A DNA stretch of 64,000 bases from Glycocaulis albus. Lineage in GTDB: Bacteria; Pseudomonadota; Alphaproteobacteria; Caulobacterales; Maricaulaceae. Below are positions 1 through 8,102 of the stretch, piece by piece (position 1 is the first letter of the stretch; each line of letters begins with the position of its first letter). Under the pieces are notes generated by a model. It made no database searches and had not been told where the DNA came from. It saw only the letters and a list, made by a program, of their open reading frames with translations. The translations under genes and the position numbers were made by a program. The DNA is taken from positions 248,001 to 312,000 of the forward strand of contig NZ_BMFS01000001.1 of assembly GCF_014639075.1 (NCBI RefSeq). Reading direction: 5' to 3'.

Positions 1-1
1 T

Positions 2-565
2 GTGGAATTCAACGGCCAGGCCGATAGCGGTATGGCGAACATCTACTGGCCTGTAGGCGACGCGTTTGACGCGCGCCGTGCCCGCGCAATCGATCTCATG
101 GCAGAGGTTTACAGTCTCAAGGCCACCGAACGCTTCCGCGAGCGGGAGGGGGCTACCTATTCCCCGATCGTGTCCAGCCAGGCGTCCATCATTTTCCCCG
201 ATTACGGCTTTCTCTGGGTCGGGCTGGATGTGGACCGTTCGGAAGTGGAGCGCATGTACGATATCGCCGACGAACTGGCAGCGGCCATGGCGTCCGGTGA
301 CATCACCGAGGACGAGCTGCAGCGCGCCCGCCAGCCGGTGCTGGAACGCCTGAGCCAGAGCATGGAAAGCAATCCGATGTGGCTGGGGCAGATCAGCCGC
401 TCGCAGACCTATCCGGAGCGTCTCGACCGGCTGCGCACGGCGGCCGAGGACTATAACGCGGTCACGGTTGAGGAGATCACCGCGCTGGCGGCGGAATACC
501 TGCAGCCGGAACGGGCCTACAGGGTTTCGATCCTGCCGCGCGATGCGGCTGCAGCCGCAGAATAG
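2..565 (+). CDS. M16 family zinc peptidase, C-terminal part (5' end outside window)
   Basis: The reading frame is open from the left edge, so only the last ~188 residues are visible. The sequence matches the C-terminal half of M16 (insulinase/pitrilysin-like) peptidases: an alpha/beta domain with FREREGATYSP, the segment that in this family follows the phrase on non-canonical or shedding products, and a long helical stretch with EDELQRARQPVLERL, then the usual closing VTVEEITALAAEYLQPERA and RVSILPR. The catalytic HxxEH motif would lie upstream of the window. M16 proteins of this size in Proteobacteria are usually periplasmic. It is followed after a hairpin by an S9 peptidase gene on the same strand. 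The family call is firm; substrate is unknown. Confidence 0.8.
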   Translation: MEFNGQADSGMANIYWPVGDAFDARRARAIDLMAEVYSLKATERFREREGATYSPIVSSQASIIFPDYGFLWVGLDVDRSEVERMYDIADELAAAMASGDITEDELQRARQPVLERLSQSMESNPMWLGQISRSQTYPERLDRLRTAAEDYNAVTVEEITALAAEYLQPERAYRVSILPRDAAAAAE

Positions 566-584
566 CAGGCCCGGCGGGCAAAGC

Positions 585-615
585 GGCCTGGCATTGCCAA
601 CGGCAGTGCCAGGCC
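585..615 (+). terminator. Hairpin between the M16 and S9 peptidase genes
   Basis: A 14-bp stem (585-598 with 602-615) containing one T-G wobble and an AAC loop lies 20 bases after the M16 stop. Only a short run of three T residues follows at 621-623, so it may act as a weak terminator or as a processing/stability hairpin rather than a full stop. Confidence 0.5.
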
Positions 616-639
616 CCGGATTTCATGGAGAGTGACGTG

Positions 640-2562
640 ATGAAGTATCTGGCCTTGGGTATCAGCGCAGCCCTGACGCTGTCGGGGCCGGTGTTTGCGC
701 AGGACGCGCCGGAGCGTGTCACGCGCGGCAATCTGGTGATGGAGAATATCCCCGAGATTCCCCGAGAGGTGCGTGAACGCCTGCGCCAGTACCAGAATGT
801 GCGCGGGGCGGGCTTTTCCGATTTTGCGCCCGATGGCGGGATCTACATCACCACGCGCTTTGGCGAGACGAACCAGATTCACTATGTCGCCCAGCCCATG
901 GGCGCGCGCCGCCAGATCACCTTCTATGACGAACGCACCAGTGGCGCCAGCGTACGTCCGGACGGCTCCGGCCAGTTCCTGTTCACCCGTGATGTCGGTG
1001 GTGACGAGTTTTTCCAGGGTTTCCTGTTCGATCCGGAGCGTTCGCGCTCTGTACAGTTCACCACCGATCAGATCCGCAATCAGGGCTTCTCCTGGTCGCG
1101 TGATGGCCGGATGATCGCGTGGGCCGCCGCCGGCTGGGGTGATGCGGACTACACCATCTATATGGCCGATCCGGCCGACCCTACGACCGCGCAGGAGGTG
1201 CTGCAGGGCGAAGGGGCGATGAGCCCGGTCGACTGGTCTCCCGACGGGTCGCGCCTGCTGATCGGACGCTATTTCTCGATCAATGAGGCAAGGCTATACG
1301 TGCTCGACATCGAGCAAGGCACGCTCACCCAGATCAATCCCGACGAGACCAATGCCTATGGCGCGGCCCGGTTCTCGGCCAGCGGTGACAGCATTTTCGT
1401 CGTCACCGACGAAGGCGCGGAGTTTCGCCGCATCATGGAAATTCCCGTTGATGGCGGCGAAAAGCGCGTGGTGGCCGAGCATGACTGGGACGTGCAGGCC
1501 ATGGCGCTGTCACCCGACGGCTCGGTCATCGCCTACACGACCAATGAGGGCGGCATCTCGGAGATATACATCATCAATGCGGCCACCGGCGAAAGTCTGC
1601 CCGGGCCGGATCTGCCTGTCGGCCTGATCGGCGGTATAACCTTCAGCCCGGATGGCAACCGTATCGGCTTTACCCACAGCTCGGCAGCTTCTCCCGGCGA
1701 TGCTTGGGTCTATGATCTTGTCTCGGGCGAGCTTGTGCGCTGGACGCAGTCGGAAGTGGGGGGGCTGGACACCAGCCGCTTCTCGGCGCCCCAGCTGATC
1801 AGTTTTGAAAGTTTTGACGGCCTTGAAGTCCCGGCCTTCATCCACCGTCCGTCCGGTGAGGGTCCGCACCCGGTCATTGTCTCGATCCATGGCGGACCGG
1901 AAGCGCAGGCGCGGCCCGGTTTCAGCTCAACCTTCCAGTACTGGCTGCAGGAGCTGGGCGCGGCTGTGGTGGTGCCCAATGTGCGCGGCTCGGCCGGTTA
2001 CGGCAACGAATATGTCAATCTGGACAATGTGTTCCTGCGCGAGAACTCGGTGCGCGATATCGGCGCGCTTCTCGACTGGATCGCTACCCAGCCTGACCTC
2101 GATGAAAACCGCGTGGTGGTCTATGGCGGCTCGTATGGCGGCTATATGGTCCTGGCTTCGCTGGTGCATTATTCCGACCGGCTGGCGGGCGGCATCAATA
2201 TTGTCGGCATCTCGAACTTCGTGACCTTCCTGGAAAACACGGCCGGTTACCGTCAGGATCTGCGCCGCGCGGAATATGGCGATGAGCGTGACCCTGAGGT
2301 GCGTGAATTCCTGGAGAGCATCTCGCCTGCCAATCACGCCCACCGCATCACGGCGCCACTCTTCATCATCCAGGGCGCCAATGATCCGCGCGTGCCGCTC
2401 TCCGAAGCCGAGCAGATCCTTGCCGCGGTGCGTGAGGCGGGTGGCGATCCGTGGTATCTTGTCGCCATGGATGAGGGTCACGGCTTTGCGCGCCAGTCCA
2501 ACCGCGACTTCCAGCGCGAGGCGGAAACCCTGTTTCTGAGGGATGTTCTGGGGCTCGACTGA
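640..2562 (+). CDS. S9 family (prolyl oligopeptidase-like) serine peptidase, exported
   Basis: The protein has 640 residues if started at the ATG at 640, which has GGAG nine bases upstream and opens directly with a signal peptide (MKYLALGISAALTLSG, cleavage near VFAQ). An in-frame ATG at 625 lacks a good ribosome site. Residues ~40-380 look like a WD40/TolB-type propeller (SPDGS, SPDGN blades). The C-terminal alpha/beta hydrolase carries the triad: Ser498 in GGSYGG, Asp582 in GANDPR and His614 in DEGHGF. It likely cleaves oligopeptides in the periplasm. The stop overlaps the start of the next gene (ATGA), so the two are probably co-translated. Subfamily (DPP-IV-like versus acylaminoacyl-peptidase-like) is not decided. 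Confidence 0.9.
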   Translation: MKYLALGISAALTLSGPVFAQDAPERVTRGNLVMENIPEIPREVRERLRQYQNVRGAGFSDFAPDGGIYITTRFGETNQIHYVAQPMGARRQITFYDERTSGASVRPDGSGQFLFTRDVGGDEFFQGFLFDPERSRSVQFTTDQIRNQGFSWSRDGRMIAWAAAGWGDADYTIYMADPADPTTAQEVLQGEGAMSPVDWSPDGSRLLIGRYFSINEARLYVLDIEQGTLTQINPDETNAYGAARFSASGDSIFVVTDEGAEFRRIMEIPVDGGEKRVVAEHDWDVQAMALSPDGSVIAYTTNEGGISEIYIINAATGESLPGPDLPVGLIGGITFSPDGNRIGFTHSSAASPGDAWVYDLVSGELVRWTQSEVGGLDTSRFSAPQLISFESFDGLEVPAFIHRPSGEGPHPVIVSIHGGPEAQARPGFSSTFQYWLQELGAAVVVPNVRGSAGYGNEYVNLDNVFLRENSVRDIGALLDWIATQPDLDENRVVVYGGSYGGYMVLASLVHYSDRLAGGINIVGISNFVTFLENTAGYRQDLRRAEYGDERDPEVREFLESISPANHAHRITAPLFIIQGANDPRVPLSEAEQILAAVREAGGDPWYLVAMDEGHGFARQSNRDFQREAETLFLRDVLGLD

Positions 2563-3092
2563 TGCGCCTGTCTGCAATCCTTGCGCTGCTGTTTTTCGTG
2601 ATCTCTCCGGCTGGGGCACAGGACTTGCCTGCGCCCCAGCCGGAGCGCGCCATAACCGCCAGCGTGGTTGTGGACCTGCCAGCGGCTGAGGCCTGGCGGC
2701 TCTGGACCACGAATGAGGGCGTCACGAGCTTCTTTGCGCCAGCGGCCCATATCGAGCTGCGCCCGCAAGGCCCGTTCGAGTTCTATTTCGCGCCGGATGC
2801 GGAGCCGGGCCAGCGCGGCTCGGAAGGCACCATCATTCTGGGCTATCAGGAAAACCGCATGCTGTCGGCCAGCTGGGCGTTGCCGCCCTACATGGCAGAC
2901 GTGCGGCCCCATCACACGCATTTGCTGATCCGGTTCGAGCCGCTGGGCGAGGCGCGCACCCGCGTCAGCCTCGTCCATTCCGGCTGGGGTGAGGGCGAGG
3001 CGTGGGACACGGCTTTCACCTATTTCGAGCGCGTCTGGCCGCATGTTCTCAGCTCCATGCCATCGGCGGTAACTGACGCGGCGGGTGACTGA
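2562..3092 (+). CDS. SRPBCC/AHSA1-type lipid- or ligand-binding protein with signal peptide
   Basis: A 176-residue protein starting at the ATG that overlaps the TGA of the S9 gene. The first ~20 residues are a signal peptide (LSAILALLFFVISPAGAQ). The rest has the START-like SRPBCC pattern of AHSA1 proteins: VVVDLPAAEAWRLWTT at the start of the domain, GSEGTIILGYQENRMLSASWALP in the middle, and LVHSGWGEGEAWD near the end, which is the usual final helix region. Members bind hydrophobic ligands; the ligand here is unknown. Export is unusual for this family, which is mostly cytoplasmic. The coupling to an exported peptidase supports a periplasmic location. Confidence 0.8.
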   Translation: MRLSAILALLFFVISPAGAQDLPAPQPERAITASVVVDLPAAEAWRLWTTNEGVTSFFAPAAHIELRPQGPFEFYFAPDAEPGQRGSEGTIILGYQENRMLSASWALPPYMADVRPHHTHLLIRFEPLGEARTRVSLVHSGWGEGEAWDTAFTYFERVWPHVLSSMPSAVTDAAGD

Positions 3093-3162
3093 TTGCGTCC
3101 ATCTGGTATGAAGGGGCAGGGCTGATTGCAGCCTGCCTGTCACCAAGCTCTGGAGAGTGTTC

Positions 3163-3912
3163 ATGCCGATCCGTCTTGCCGCCACAGCTTCTATTGCCGC
3201 GCTGGTCCTCGCCGCCTGTGGCGAGAGCCCTGCGCCTGAGGAGAGCGCCCCGGCGGACGCCGCACCTCCGGCGCAAGAGGCGGCACCGGTTGATGCGAAT
3301 GATTCGGATGAAATCACGCTCTCCCCGCTCGAGCCGGAGGAAAGCGCCGAAGCCTTTCGTGCTCGCGTGGAAGGCATGAGCGAAGAAGATCAGACGGCAG
3401 CCGTGTTCCAGCGCGAGCTGCGCGCCGCACGCGGATGCGAGCCCGGCAATGCGCCGCTGCACCGTTTCGAGCCGCGTGAGCGCGGCGAGGACGAAGCAAG
3501 CGCCGATTACAATGCTGCGATCGCGGAAGAATTCCTTCGCAGCAATGTCGAACAGCCGTGCGTCTACACCACGCCATCGGGCTTGCAATACCGTATCGAG
3601 CGGGCAGCAGGCCCCGCCAATCCCTCGCCGGTACGCGGCGAATATGTGCGCGTCCACTATGCCGGCCAGCTCCTGGACGGCACCGAGTTTGACAGCTCCT
3701 ACGCGCGCGGCGAACCGGCCGAATTTCCCTCCGACCGGCTGATCGCGGGCTGGGTGGAGGCCCTGCCGCTGATGCGCGTCGGCGAGAAATGGACACTCTA
3801 TATCGCCCCGGAACTGGCCTATGGCGCACGCGGCACGCCGGGCGGGCCGATCCCGCCTAACGCGGCGCTGGTCTTCCAGCTGGAACTGCTTGGCCTGCCG
3901 GACCGCGAATGA
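3163..3912 (+). CDS. FKBP-type peptidyl-prolyl isomerase, lipoprotein
   Basis: The chosen start is the ATG at 3163, with GGAG seven to eight bases upstream; a GTG six bases earlier is less likely. The N-terminus is a lipoprotein signal with lipobox LAAC (Cys19), followed by an Ala/Glu/Pro-rich linker to about residue 45. A middle region with EFLRSNVEQPCVYTTPSGLQY resembles the linker before the catalytic domain of FkpA/Mip-like proteins. The FKBP domain occupies about residues 155-248 (VRVHYAGQLLDGTEFDSSY, ... GVRGTPGGPIPPNA-like YGARGTPGGPIPPNAAL, LVFQLELLGL). It should speed proline isomerisation during periplasmic or outer-membrane protein folding. Its stop overlaps the argE start by four bases. 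Confidence 0.9.
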   Translation: MPIRLAATASIAALVLAACGESPAPEESAPADAAPPAQEAAPVDANDSDEITLSPLEPEESAEAFRARVEGMSEEDQTAAVFQRELRAARGCEPGNAPLHRFEPRERGEDEASADYNAAIAEEFLRSNVEQPCVYTTPSGLQYRIERAAGPANPSPVRGEYVRVHYAGQLLDGTEFDSSYARGEPAEFPSDRLIAGWVEALPLMRVGEKWTLYIAPELAYGARGTPGGPIPPNAALVFQLELLGLPDRE

Positions 3913-5066
3913 GCCGGAGCCCGCAAGCCATCGCGCTGCTCGAACGCCTGATCGCGTTCGACACCACCTCGCGCAATTCCAATCTCGCCCTGATTGACTG
4001 GGTGGAGGACTATCTGACCGGGCTGGGCGCGCGCTGTCAGCGTGTGCCGAGCCCGGACGGGCTGAAATCCAATCTGCATGCCTTTATCGGCCCGGAAACC
4101 GATGGCGGGGTGATCCTCTCCGGCCATACGGATGTGGTGCCGGTCGACGGGCAGAACTGGTCGACCGATCCGTTTGTGCTGACGGAAAAGAACGGCAAGC
4201 TCTACGGGCGCGGCACGTGCGACATGAAGGGCTTTGTCGCCTGCGCGCTGGCGGCTGCACCCGATCTGGCAGCGGCGCCGCTCAAGCGCCCGGTCCATTT
4301 TGCCTTCTCCTACGATGAGGAGGTGGGCTGTCAGGGCGCGCCCTCCATGATCCGGGCGATCGCCGCCGGGCACCCGAAACCGTCTGCCGTGCTGGTGGGC
4401 GAGCCCACCGGCATGAAGGTGGTGACGGGTCATAAGGGGCTATACTCGGTGCGCGTGGAGATCACCGGCCGCGAAGCGCATTCCAGCCTGGTCAATGCCG
4501 GCGCGTGTGCGGTGACCAATGCCGTGATCCTGATGGAGTTCCTGCGCCGCGAGGGCGAAGCCCTGCGCGCCGCAGCTCCTGAGGACAGTCCGTTCGATCC
4601 GCCCTTTGGCACGCTGACCATTGGCCGGATGGGCGGCGGGTCGGCGATGAATATCCTTGCGAAAGACGCCTGGTTCGAGGCGCTGATGCGCCCCGCGCCC
4701 TGGGACGACGGTCCGGGGGTGGGGCGGCGCCTGCGCGAACTGGCTGCCGAGGTGGAGGCCGATATGCGCCGGACAGCGCCGGAAGCGTCAATCCGTATCA
4801 CCGAAGTGTCCAACGTGCCGCCCTTGCGCCCCGAAAAGGATGGCGAGGCCGAGGGCATTGCCCGCGCCCTGACCGGCGATAATGCGCCGCGCGTGGTCTC
4901 CTACGGCACTGAAGGCGGGCAGTTTCAGGATGGCGGCATGTCGGCTGTCATTTGCGGGCCCGGCCATATCGATCAGGCTCATCAGCCTGATGAGTTCGTA
5001 GAGATCAGCCAGCTGGAGGCCTGCATGGTTTTTCTGAAGAAGCTGGAACAGCGCCTGAGCGCCTAG
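3909..5066 (+). CDS. argE: Acetylornithine deacetylase (M20 family)
   Basis: A 385-residue M20 metallopeptidase-fold deacylase. Zinc-site motifs are present: SGHTDVVPVDG (His73), GRGTCDMKGF, the catalytic Glu pair in YDEEVGCQG, and a late His in CGPGHIDQAHQPDEF. These match ArgE, which removes the acetyl group from N-acetylornithine in arginine synthesis. argG lies 42 kb downstream in the same window. The start overlaps the FKBP stop (ATGA), so it is likely translated with it. The stop codon sits inside a CTAG palindrome shared with the stop of the convergent DUF5615 remnant. A related succinyl-diaminopimelate desuccinylase is the main alternative, but length and motif spacing favour ArgE. 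Confidence 0.87.
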   Translation: MSRSPQAIALLERLIAFDTTSRNSNLALIDWVEDYLTGLGARCQRVPSPDGLKSNLHAFIGPETDGGVILSGHTDVVPVDGQNWSTDPFVLTEKNGKLYGRGTCDMKGFVACALAAAPDLAAAPLKRPVHFAFSYDEEVGCQGAPSMIRAIAAGHPKPSAVLVGEPTGMKVVTGHKGLYSVRVEITGREAHSSLVNAGACAVTNAVILMEFLRREGEALRAAAPEDSPFDPPFGTLTIGRMGGGSAMNILAKDAWFEALMRPAPWDDGPGVGRRLRELAAEVEADMRRTAPEASIRITEVSNVPPLRPEKDGEAEGIARALTGDNAPRVVSYGTEGGQFQDGGMSAVICGPGHIDQAHQPDEFVEISQLEACMVFLKKLEQRLSA

Positions 5067-5401
5067 TGAAGTTCCACCACCGTTTCACCGGCCTCCAAGG
5101 CAGCGCGAATTTGCGGTCAAGCTTCTGAAAACCGCTCGATGAGGCGGTTCGTGGACATGTTGCCGACGCGCACCCAGACCAGCCGGACGACGGGGTTTTA
5201 GCGCAGCGAAAGGTTCAGAAAATCAGCGTCCTTTGTCATGATGACCCGACCCTCTGCCTGGGCGTGCTCGCATAGAAGGGTGTCAGGCGCGCGCTCAAGC
5301 CCGGCATCATGGGCATGAATGGCGTCGGCTTCTCCGGGTGCAAGCCAGCTGGCTAGCGCTCTTGGCAATTGCATATCGACAAGGAATGCGGGCGCGCTCA
5401 C
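5063..5401 (-). pseudogene. DUF5615 PIN-like toxin gene, broken by two in-frame stop codons
   Basis: The gene starts at GTG 5401, overlapping the DUF433 stop by four bases (GTGA). The first 67 codons give a good DUF5615 N-terminus (FLVDMQLPRALASWL, VIMTKDADFLNLSLR). A TAA at 5200-5198 then interrupts it, but the same frame continues with NPVVRLVWVRVGNMSTNRL, a TGA at 5119-5117, and PQIRAALEAGETVVELH, ending at TAG 5065-5063. Both downstream pieces are what DUF5615 proteins have after the DF motif (VVWLRLGN-like strand and a closing AALEAGE-VVE helix/strand). Without the two stops the gene would encode 112 residues, the normal family length. The active Asp residues (D in FLVD, TKDADF) are in the surviving part. 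DUF5615 proteins are PIN-like RNases paired with DUF433 antitoxins. Confidence 0.85.
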
Positions 5402-5628
5402 TCCGCCGCGATCACGCGGTGGCCGGTGAGCCGGGCCGCATAGGCCAGTTCAGCGCGGATATCGTCGGCCTCCAGGTAGGTGTAATCAGCCAGAACGTCT
5501 TCGCTGGACATGCCAGAGGCGAGCAAGCCGAGTATGTCGCTGACCCTTATCCGCAGACCACGCAGGCATGGTTGCCCTCCCATCACGGCGGGATCGGTGG
5601 TAATGCGCTCGAGCAGGTTTGCGGTCAT
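5398..5628 (-). CDS. DUF433 family antitoxin (VapB45-like)
   Basis: A 76-residue protein with the DUF433 signature: ITTDPAVMGGQPCLRGLRIRVSDIL, then LLASGMSSEDVLADYTYLEADDIRAEL, a winged-helix-like DNA-binding fold that in other systems serves as the antitoxin for DUF5615 RNases. It has an ATG start at 5628 with an AAGG-type ribosome site about nine bases upstream. The reading frame is intact although the toxin gene it overlaps is broken. It probably autoregulates its own promoter in the 177-base gap before the divergent gap gene. Confidence 0.85.
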   Translation of the reverse strand: MTANLLERITTDPAVMGGQPCLRGLRIRVSDILGLLASGMSSEDVLADYTYLEADDIRAELAYAARLTGHRVIAAE

Positions 5629-5805
5629 CGCTTCACCCTTGTTCGAGAGGCCATTCTACACTGCGGCGAGTCCCACCGCAAAGCATCGCGGCTCGTGTAT
5701 GGACGCGGGGCGGGGAAGCGTCTAAACCCCGTGCGCAATTGCCCGGCGCGGCGTTGCCGCTGCAGGGTTCCCAAAAGTTTCTAGCGGATTTTCAAGGAGC
5801 GCGTC

Positions 5806-6816
5806 ATGGCTCTTCGGGTGGCGATCAACGGGTTTGGCCGTATCGGGCGTCTGGCCCTGCGGGCGGTGCTGGAGCATCAGCGCTGGCACGAGGTGGAGGT
5901 CGTTGCGATCAATGACAGCGCCACGCCGGAGGTGAACGCACACTTGCTGACCTATGACAGCGTGCATGGCCGCTATCCGCGCGAGATCAAGCTGTTTGAT
6001 GACGGGTTTGATGCCGGTTTCGGCAAGATCACCAAGGTCTCCAACCGTGATCCCTCCCAGCTGCCCTGGAAGGATCTGGGCATTGACCTCGTGCTGGAAT
6101 GCACCGGCAAGTTCAACGACAAGGCGGCGGCTTCCGCGCACCTCTCCTCCGGCGCGAAACGCGTGCTGTGCTCTGCACCGGCCAAGAATGCCGACAAGAC
6201 CATCGTCTACGGCGTCAATCATGCCAGCCTGACGGCGGATGACATCATCGTCTCCAACGCCTCGTGCACCACGAACGGTCTCGCCCCCGTGGCCAAGGTG
6301 CTCAATGACGCGATCGGCATCGAGCACGGTCATATGACGACCATCCATGCCTATACCGGCGACCAGCCGACGCTGGACCGCAATCACAAGGATCTGCACC
6401 GCGCGCGGGCCGCTGCCATGTCGATGGTGCCGACGACGACCGGCGCTGCAAAGGCCGTTGGCGAGGTGCTGCCCGAGCTGAAAGGCCGCCTTGATGGCTC
6501 TGCCATCCGCGTGCCGACACCGAATGTCTCTGTGATCGATCTGGTGTTCACGCCGGGCCGCGAGACCAGTATCGAGGAAATCAATGCGGCGATCTGCGCG
6601 GCCGCTGACGGGCCGATGAAGGGCGTGCTGGGCTATGACAGCCTGCCGCTGGTCTCCATCGACTATAATCACGATCCGCGCTCGTCCATCGTCGCGATTG
6701 ACAAGACCAATGTCATCGGCGGCAGACTGGCCCGTGTGATGACCTGGTATGACAATGAATGGGGCTTTGCCTGCCGTATGATCGATACGGCGGTGGCGAT
6801 GGGCCGGCTGATCTAG
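5806..6816 (+). CDS. gap: Glyceraldehyde-3-phosphate dehydrogenase, type I
   Basis: A 336-residue enzyme that oxidises and phosphorylates glyceraldehyde-3-phosphate with NAD(P). It has the N-terminal dinucleotide fold (VAINGFGRIGRLALRAV), the active-site signature SNASCTTNGLAP with Cys154, the conserved His in TIHAYTGDQ, and the C-terminal TWYDNEWGFA. The ribosome site AAGGAG lies six bases before ATG. It is the first gene of a gap-pgk-fba run, sixteen bases before pgk. The phrase ALRAVLEHQRWHEVEVVAINDS is nearer to the Calvin-cycle/alphaproteobacterial GAPDH branch than to enteric GapA, but NADP versus NAD preference cannot be read safely. Confidence 0.95.
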   Translation: MALRVAINGFGRIGRLALRAVLEHQRWHEVEVVAINDSATPEVNAHLLTYDSVHGRYPREIKLFDDGFDAGFGKITKVSNRDPSQLPWKDLGIDLVLECTGKFNDKAAASAHLSSGAKRVLCSAPAKNADKTIVYGVNHASLTADDIIVSNASCTTNGLAPVAKVLNDAIGIEHGHMTTIHAYTGDQPTLDRNHKDLHRARAAAMSMVPTTTGAAKAVGEVLPELKGRLDGSAIRVPTPNVSVIDLVFTPGRETSIEEINAAICAAADGPMKGVLGYDSLPLVSIDYNHDPRSSIVAIDKTNVIGGRLARVMTWYDNEWGFACRMIDTAVAMGRLI

Positions 6817-6831
6817 GAACCGAACAGACCC

Positions 6832-8046
6832 ATGAGCGAAGGCAAGATCGCCCGTCTGGAAGAAGCGCAGGTTACGGGCAAGCGCGTGCTGGTGCGCGTC
6901 GATTTCAACGTGCCGATGGCCGATGGCAAGGTCAGCGATGACACGCGCCTGAAATCGGCCCTGCCGACGATCGAGTGGCTGACCGGCAAGGGCGCGCGCG
7001 TCATACTGCTTGCGCATTTCGGCCGTCCGAAAGGCAAGGCCGATGCCAGCCAGAGCCTGAAGCCGGTGACCGCGCCACTGTCAGACCTGCTGGGCACGCC
7101 GGTGCGCTTTGCCGGTGACTGCGTGGGCCGGCTGGCGGAAAAGGCGGTGGCCGAGCTGAAGGACGGCGATGTGCTCCTTCTGGAAAACACGCGTTTTCAC
7201 GCCGGTGAAGAAGCCAATGATGCGGAGTTTGCCGCGCAGCTGGCCGCGCTTGGCGATGCCTATGTGAACGATGCCTTTTCGGCGGCGCACCGCGCCCATG
7301 CCTCCACCGAAGGCGTGGCCCGCCTGCTGCCCGCCTATGCCGGTCTCGCGCTCCAGCGTGAGCTGGACCATGTGACGGCAGCGCTGGAGAACCCTGAACG
7401 TCCGCTGCTGGCTGTCGTCGGTGGGGCGAAAGTATCGACCAAGATCGACCTTCTGATGAACCTTGTGACCAAGGTGAACCGGCTGTTCGTCGGCGGTGCC
7501 ATGGCCAATACCTTCCTGGCGGCCAAGGGCGTGGATGTCGGCAAAAGCCTCTACGAGCCCGACCTGCTGGCCACGGCGCGTGAGATCATTGCGGCGGCGG
7601 AAAAATCCGGTTGCCAGCTCATCCTGCCTGAAGACGTAGTTGTCGCACGCGAGCTGAAAGCCAAGGCCGCGCGGCGCGTGGCGGGCCTTGATGAAATTGC
7701 CCGCGACGAGATGATCCTTGATTGCGGCCCGGCGACGATTGATGCGCTGGCCGATTCCATCGAGAGCGCAAAGACGCTGGTCTGGAACGGGCCGCTGGGC
7801 GCGTTCGAGATGGCCCCGTTTGACACCGGCACGGTAGAGGCGGCCCGCTTTGCCGCCCAGCGCCTGCGTGAGCGCAAGCTGGTGGCGGTTGCGGGCGGCG
7901 GTGATACGGTGGCCGCGCTCAATCATGCCGGCGTGGCGGACGATTTTACCTTTATCTCCACCGCGGGCGGCGCGTTTCTCGAATGGCTGGAAGGCAAGCC
8001 CCTTCCGGGTATAGAGGTTTTGCGGCGGGCGCCGGAAAAGAATTAG
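6832..8046 (+). CDS. pgk: Phosphoglycerate kinase
   Basis: A 404-residue monomeric kinase transferring phosphate between 1,3-bisphosphoglycerate and ADP. Characteristic segments: VTGKRVLVRVDFNVPM near the N-terminus, LLAHFGRPKG, ENTRFHAGEE (substrate-binding Arg), GAKVSTKIDLL, WNGPLGAFEM and the nucleotide-site VAGGGDTVAALNHAG followed by STAGGAFLEWLEG. Length is normal for bacterial Pgk. It sits between gap and the class I aldolase on the same strand, which suggests one glycolytic operon. Confidence 0.96.
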   Translation: MSEGKIARLEEAQVTGKRVLVRVDFNVPMADGKVSDDTRLKSALPTIEWLTGKGARVILLAHFGRPKGKADASQSLKPVTAPLSDLLGTPVRFAGDCVGRLAEKAVAELKDGDVLLLENTRFHAGEEANDAEFAAQLAALGDAYVNDAFSAAHRAHASTEGVARLLPAYAGLALQRELDHVTAALENPERPLLAVVGGAKVSTKIDLLMNLVTKVNRLFVGGAMANTFLAAKGVDVGKSLYEPDLLATAREIIAAAEKSGCQLILPEDVVVARELKAKAARRVAGLDEIARDEMILDCGPATIDALADSIESAKTLVWNGPLGAFEMAPFDTGTVEAARFAAQRLRERKLVAVAGGGDTVAALNHAGVADDFTFISTAGGAFLEWLEGKPLPGIEVLRRAPEKN

Positions 8047-8102
8047 GGTCTGGCAAGCTGGCCCAGGCCGATGGCAAGCAGGATTTACGGGGGAATGTGA
8101 CT

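Noticed and set aside
5117-5119. TGA in the DUF5615 frame as a selenocysteine codon
   Set aside because: The same gene has a separate TAA in frame, the family has no selenocysteine members known to me, and no SECIS-like hairpin stands out.
5722-7017. Long 431-codon reading frame on the minus strand opposite gap and the start of pgk
   Set aside because: It mirrors a conserved enzyme gene in a high-GC genome, has no family-like segments and no ribosome site. Such antisense frames are expected.
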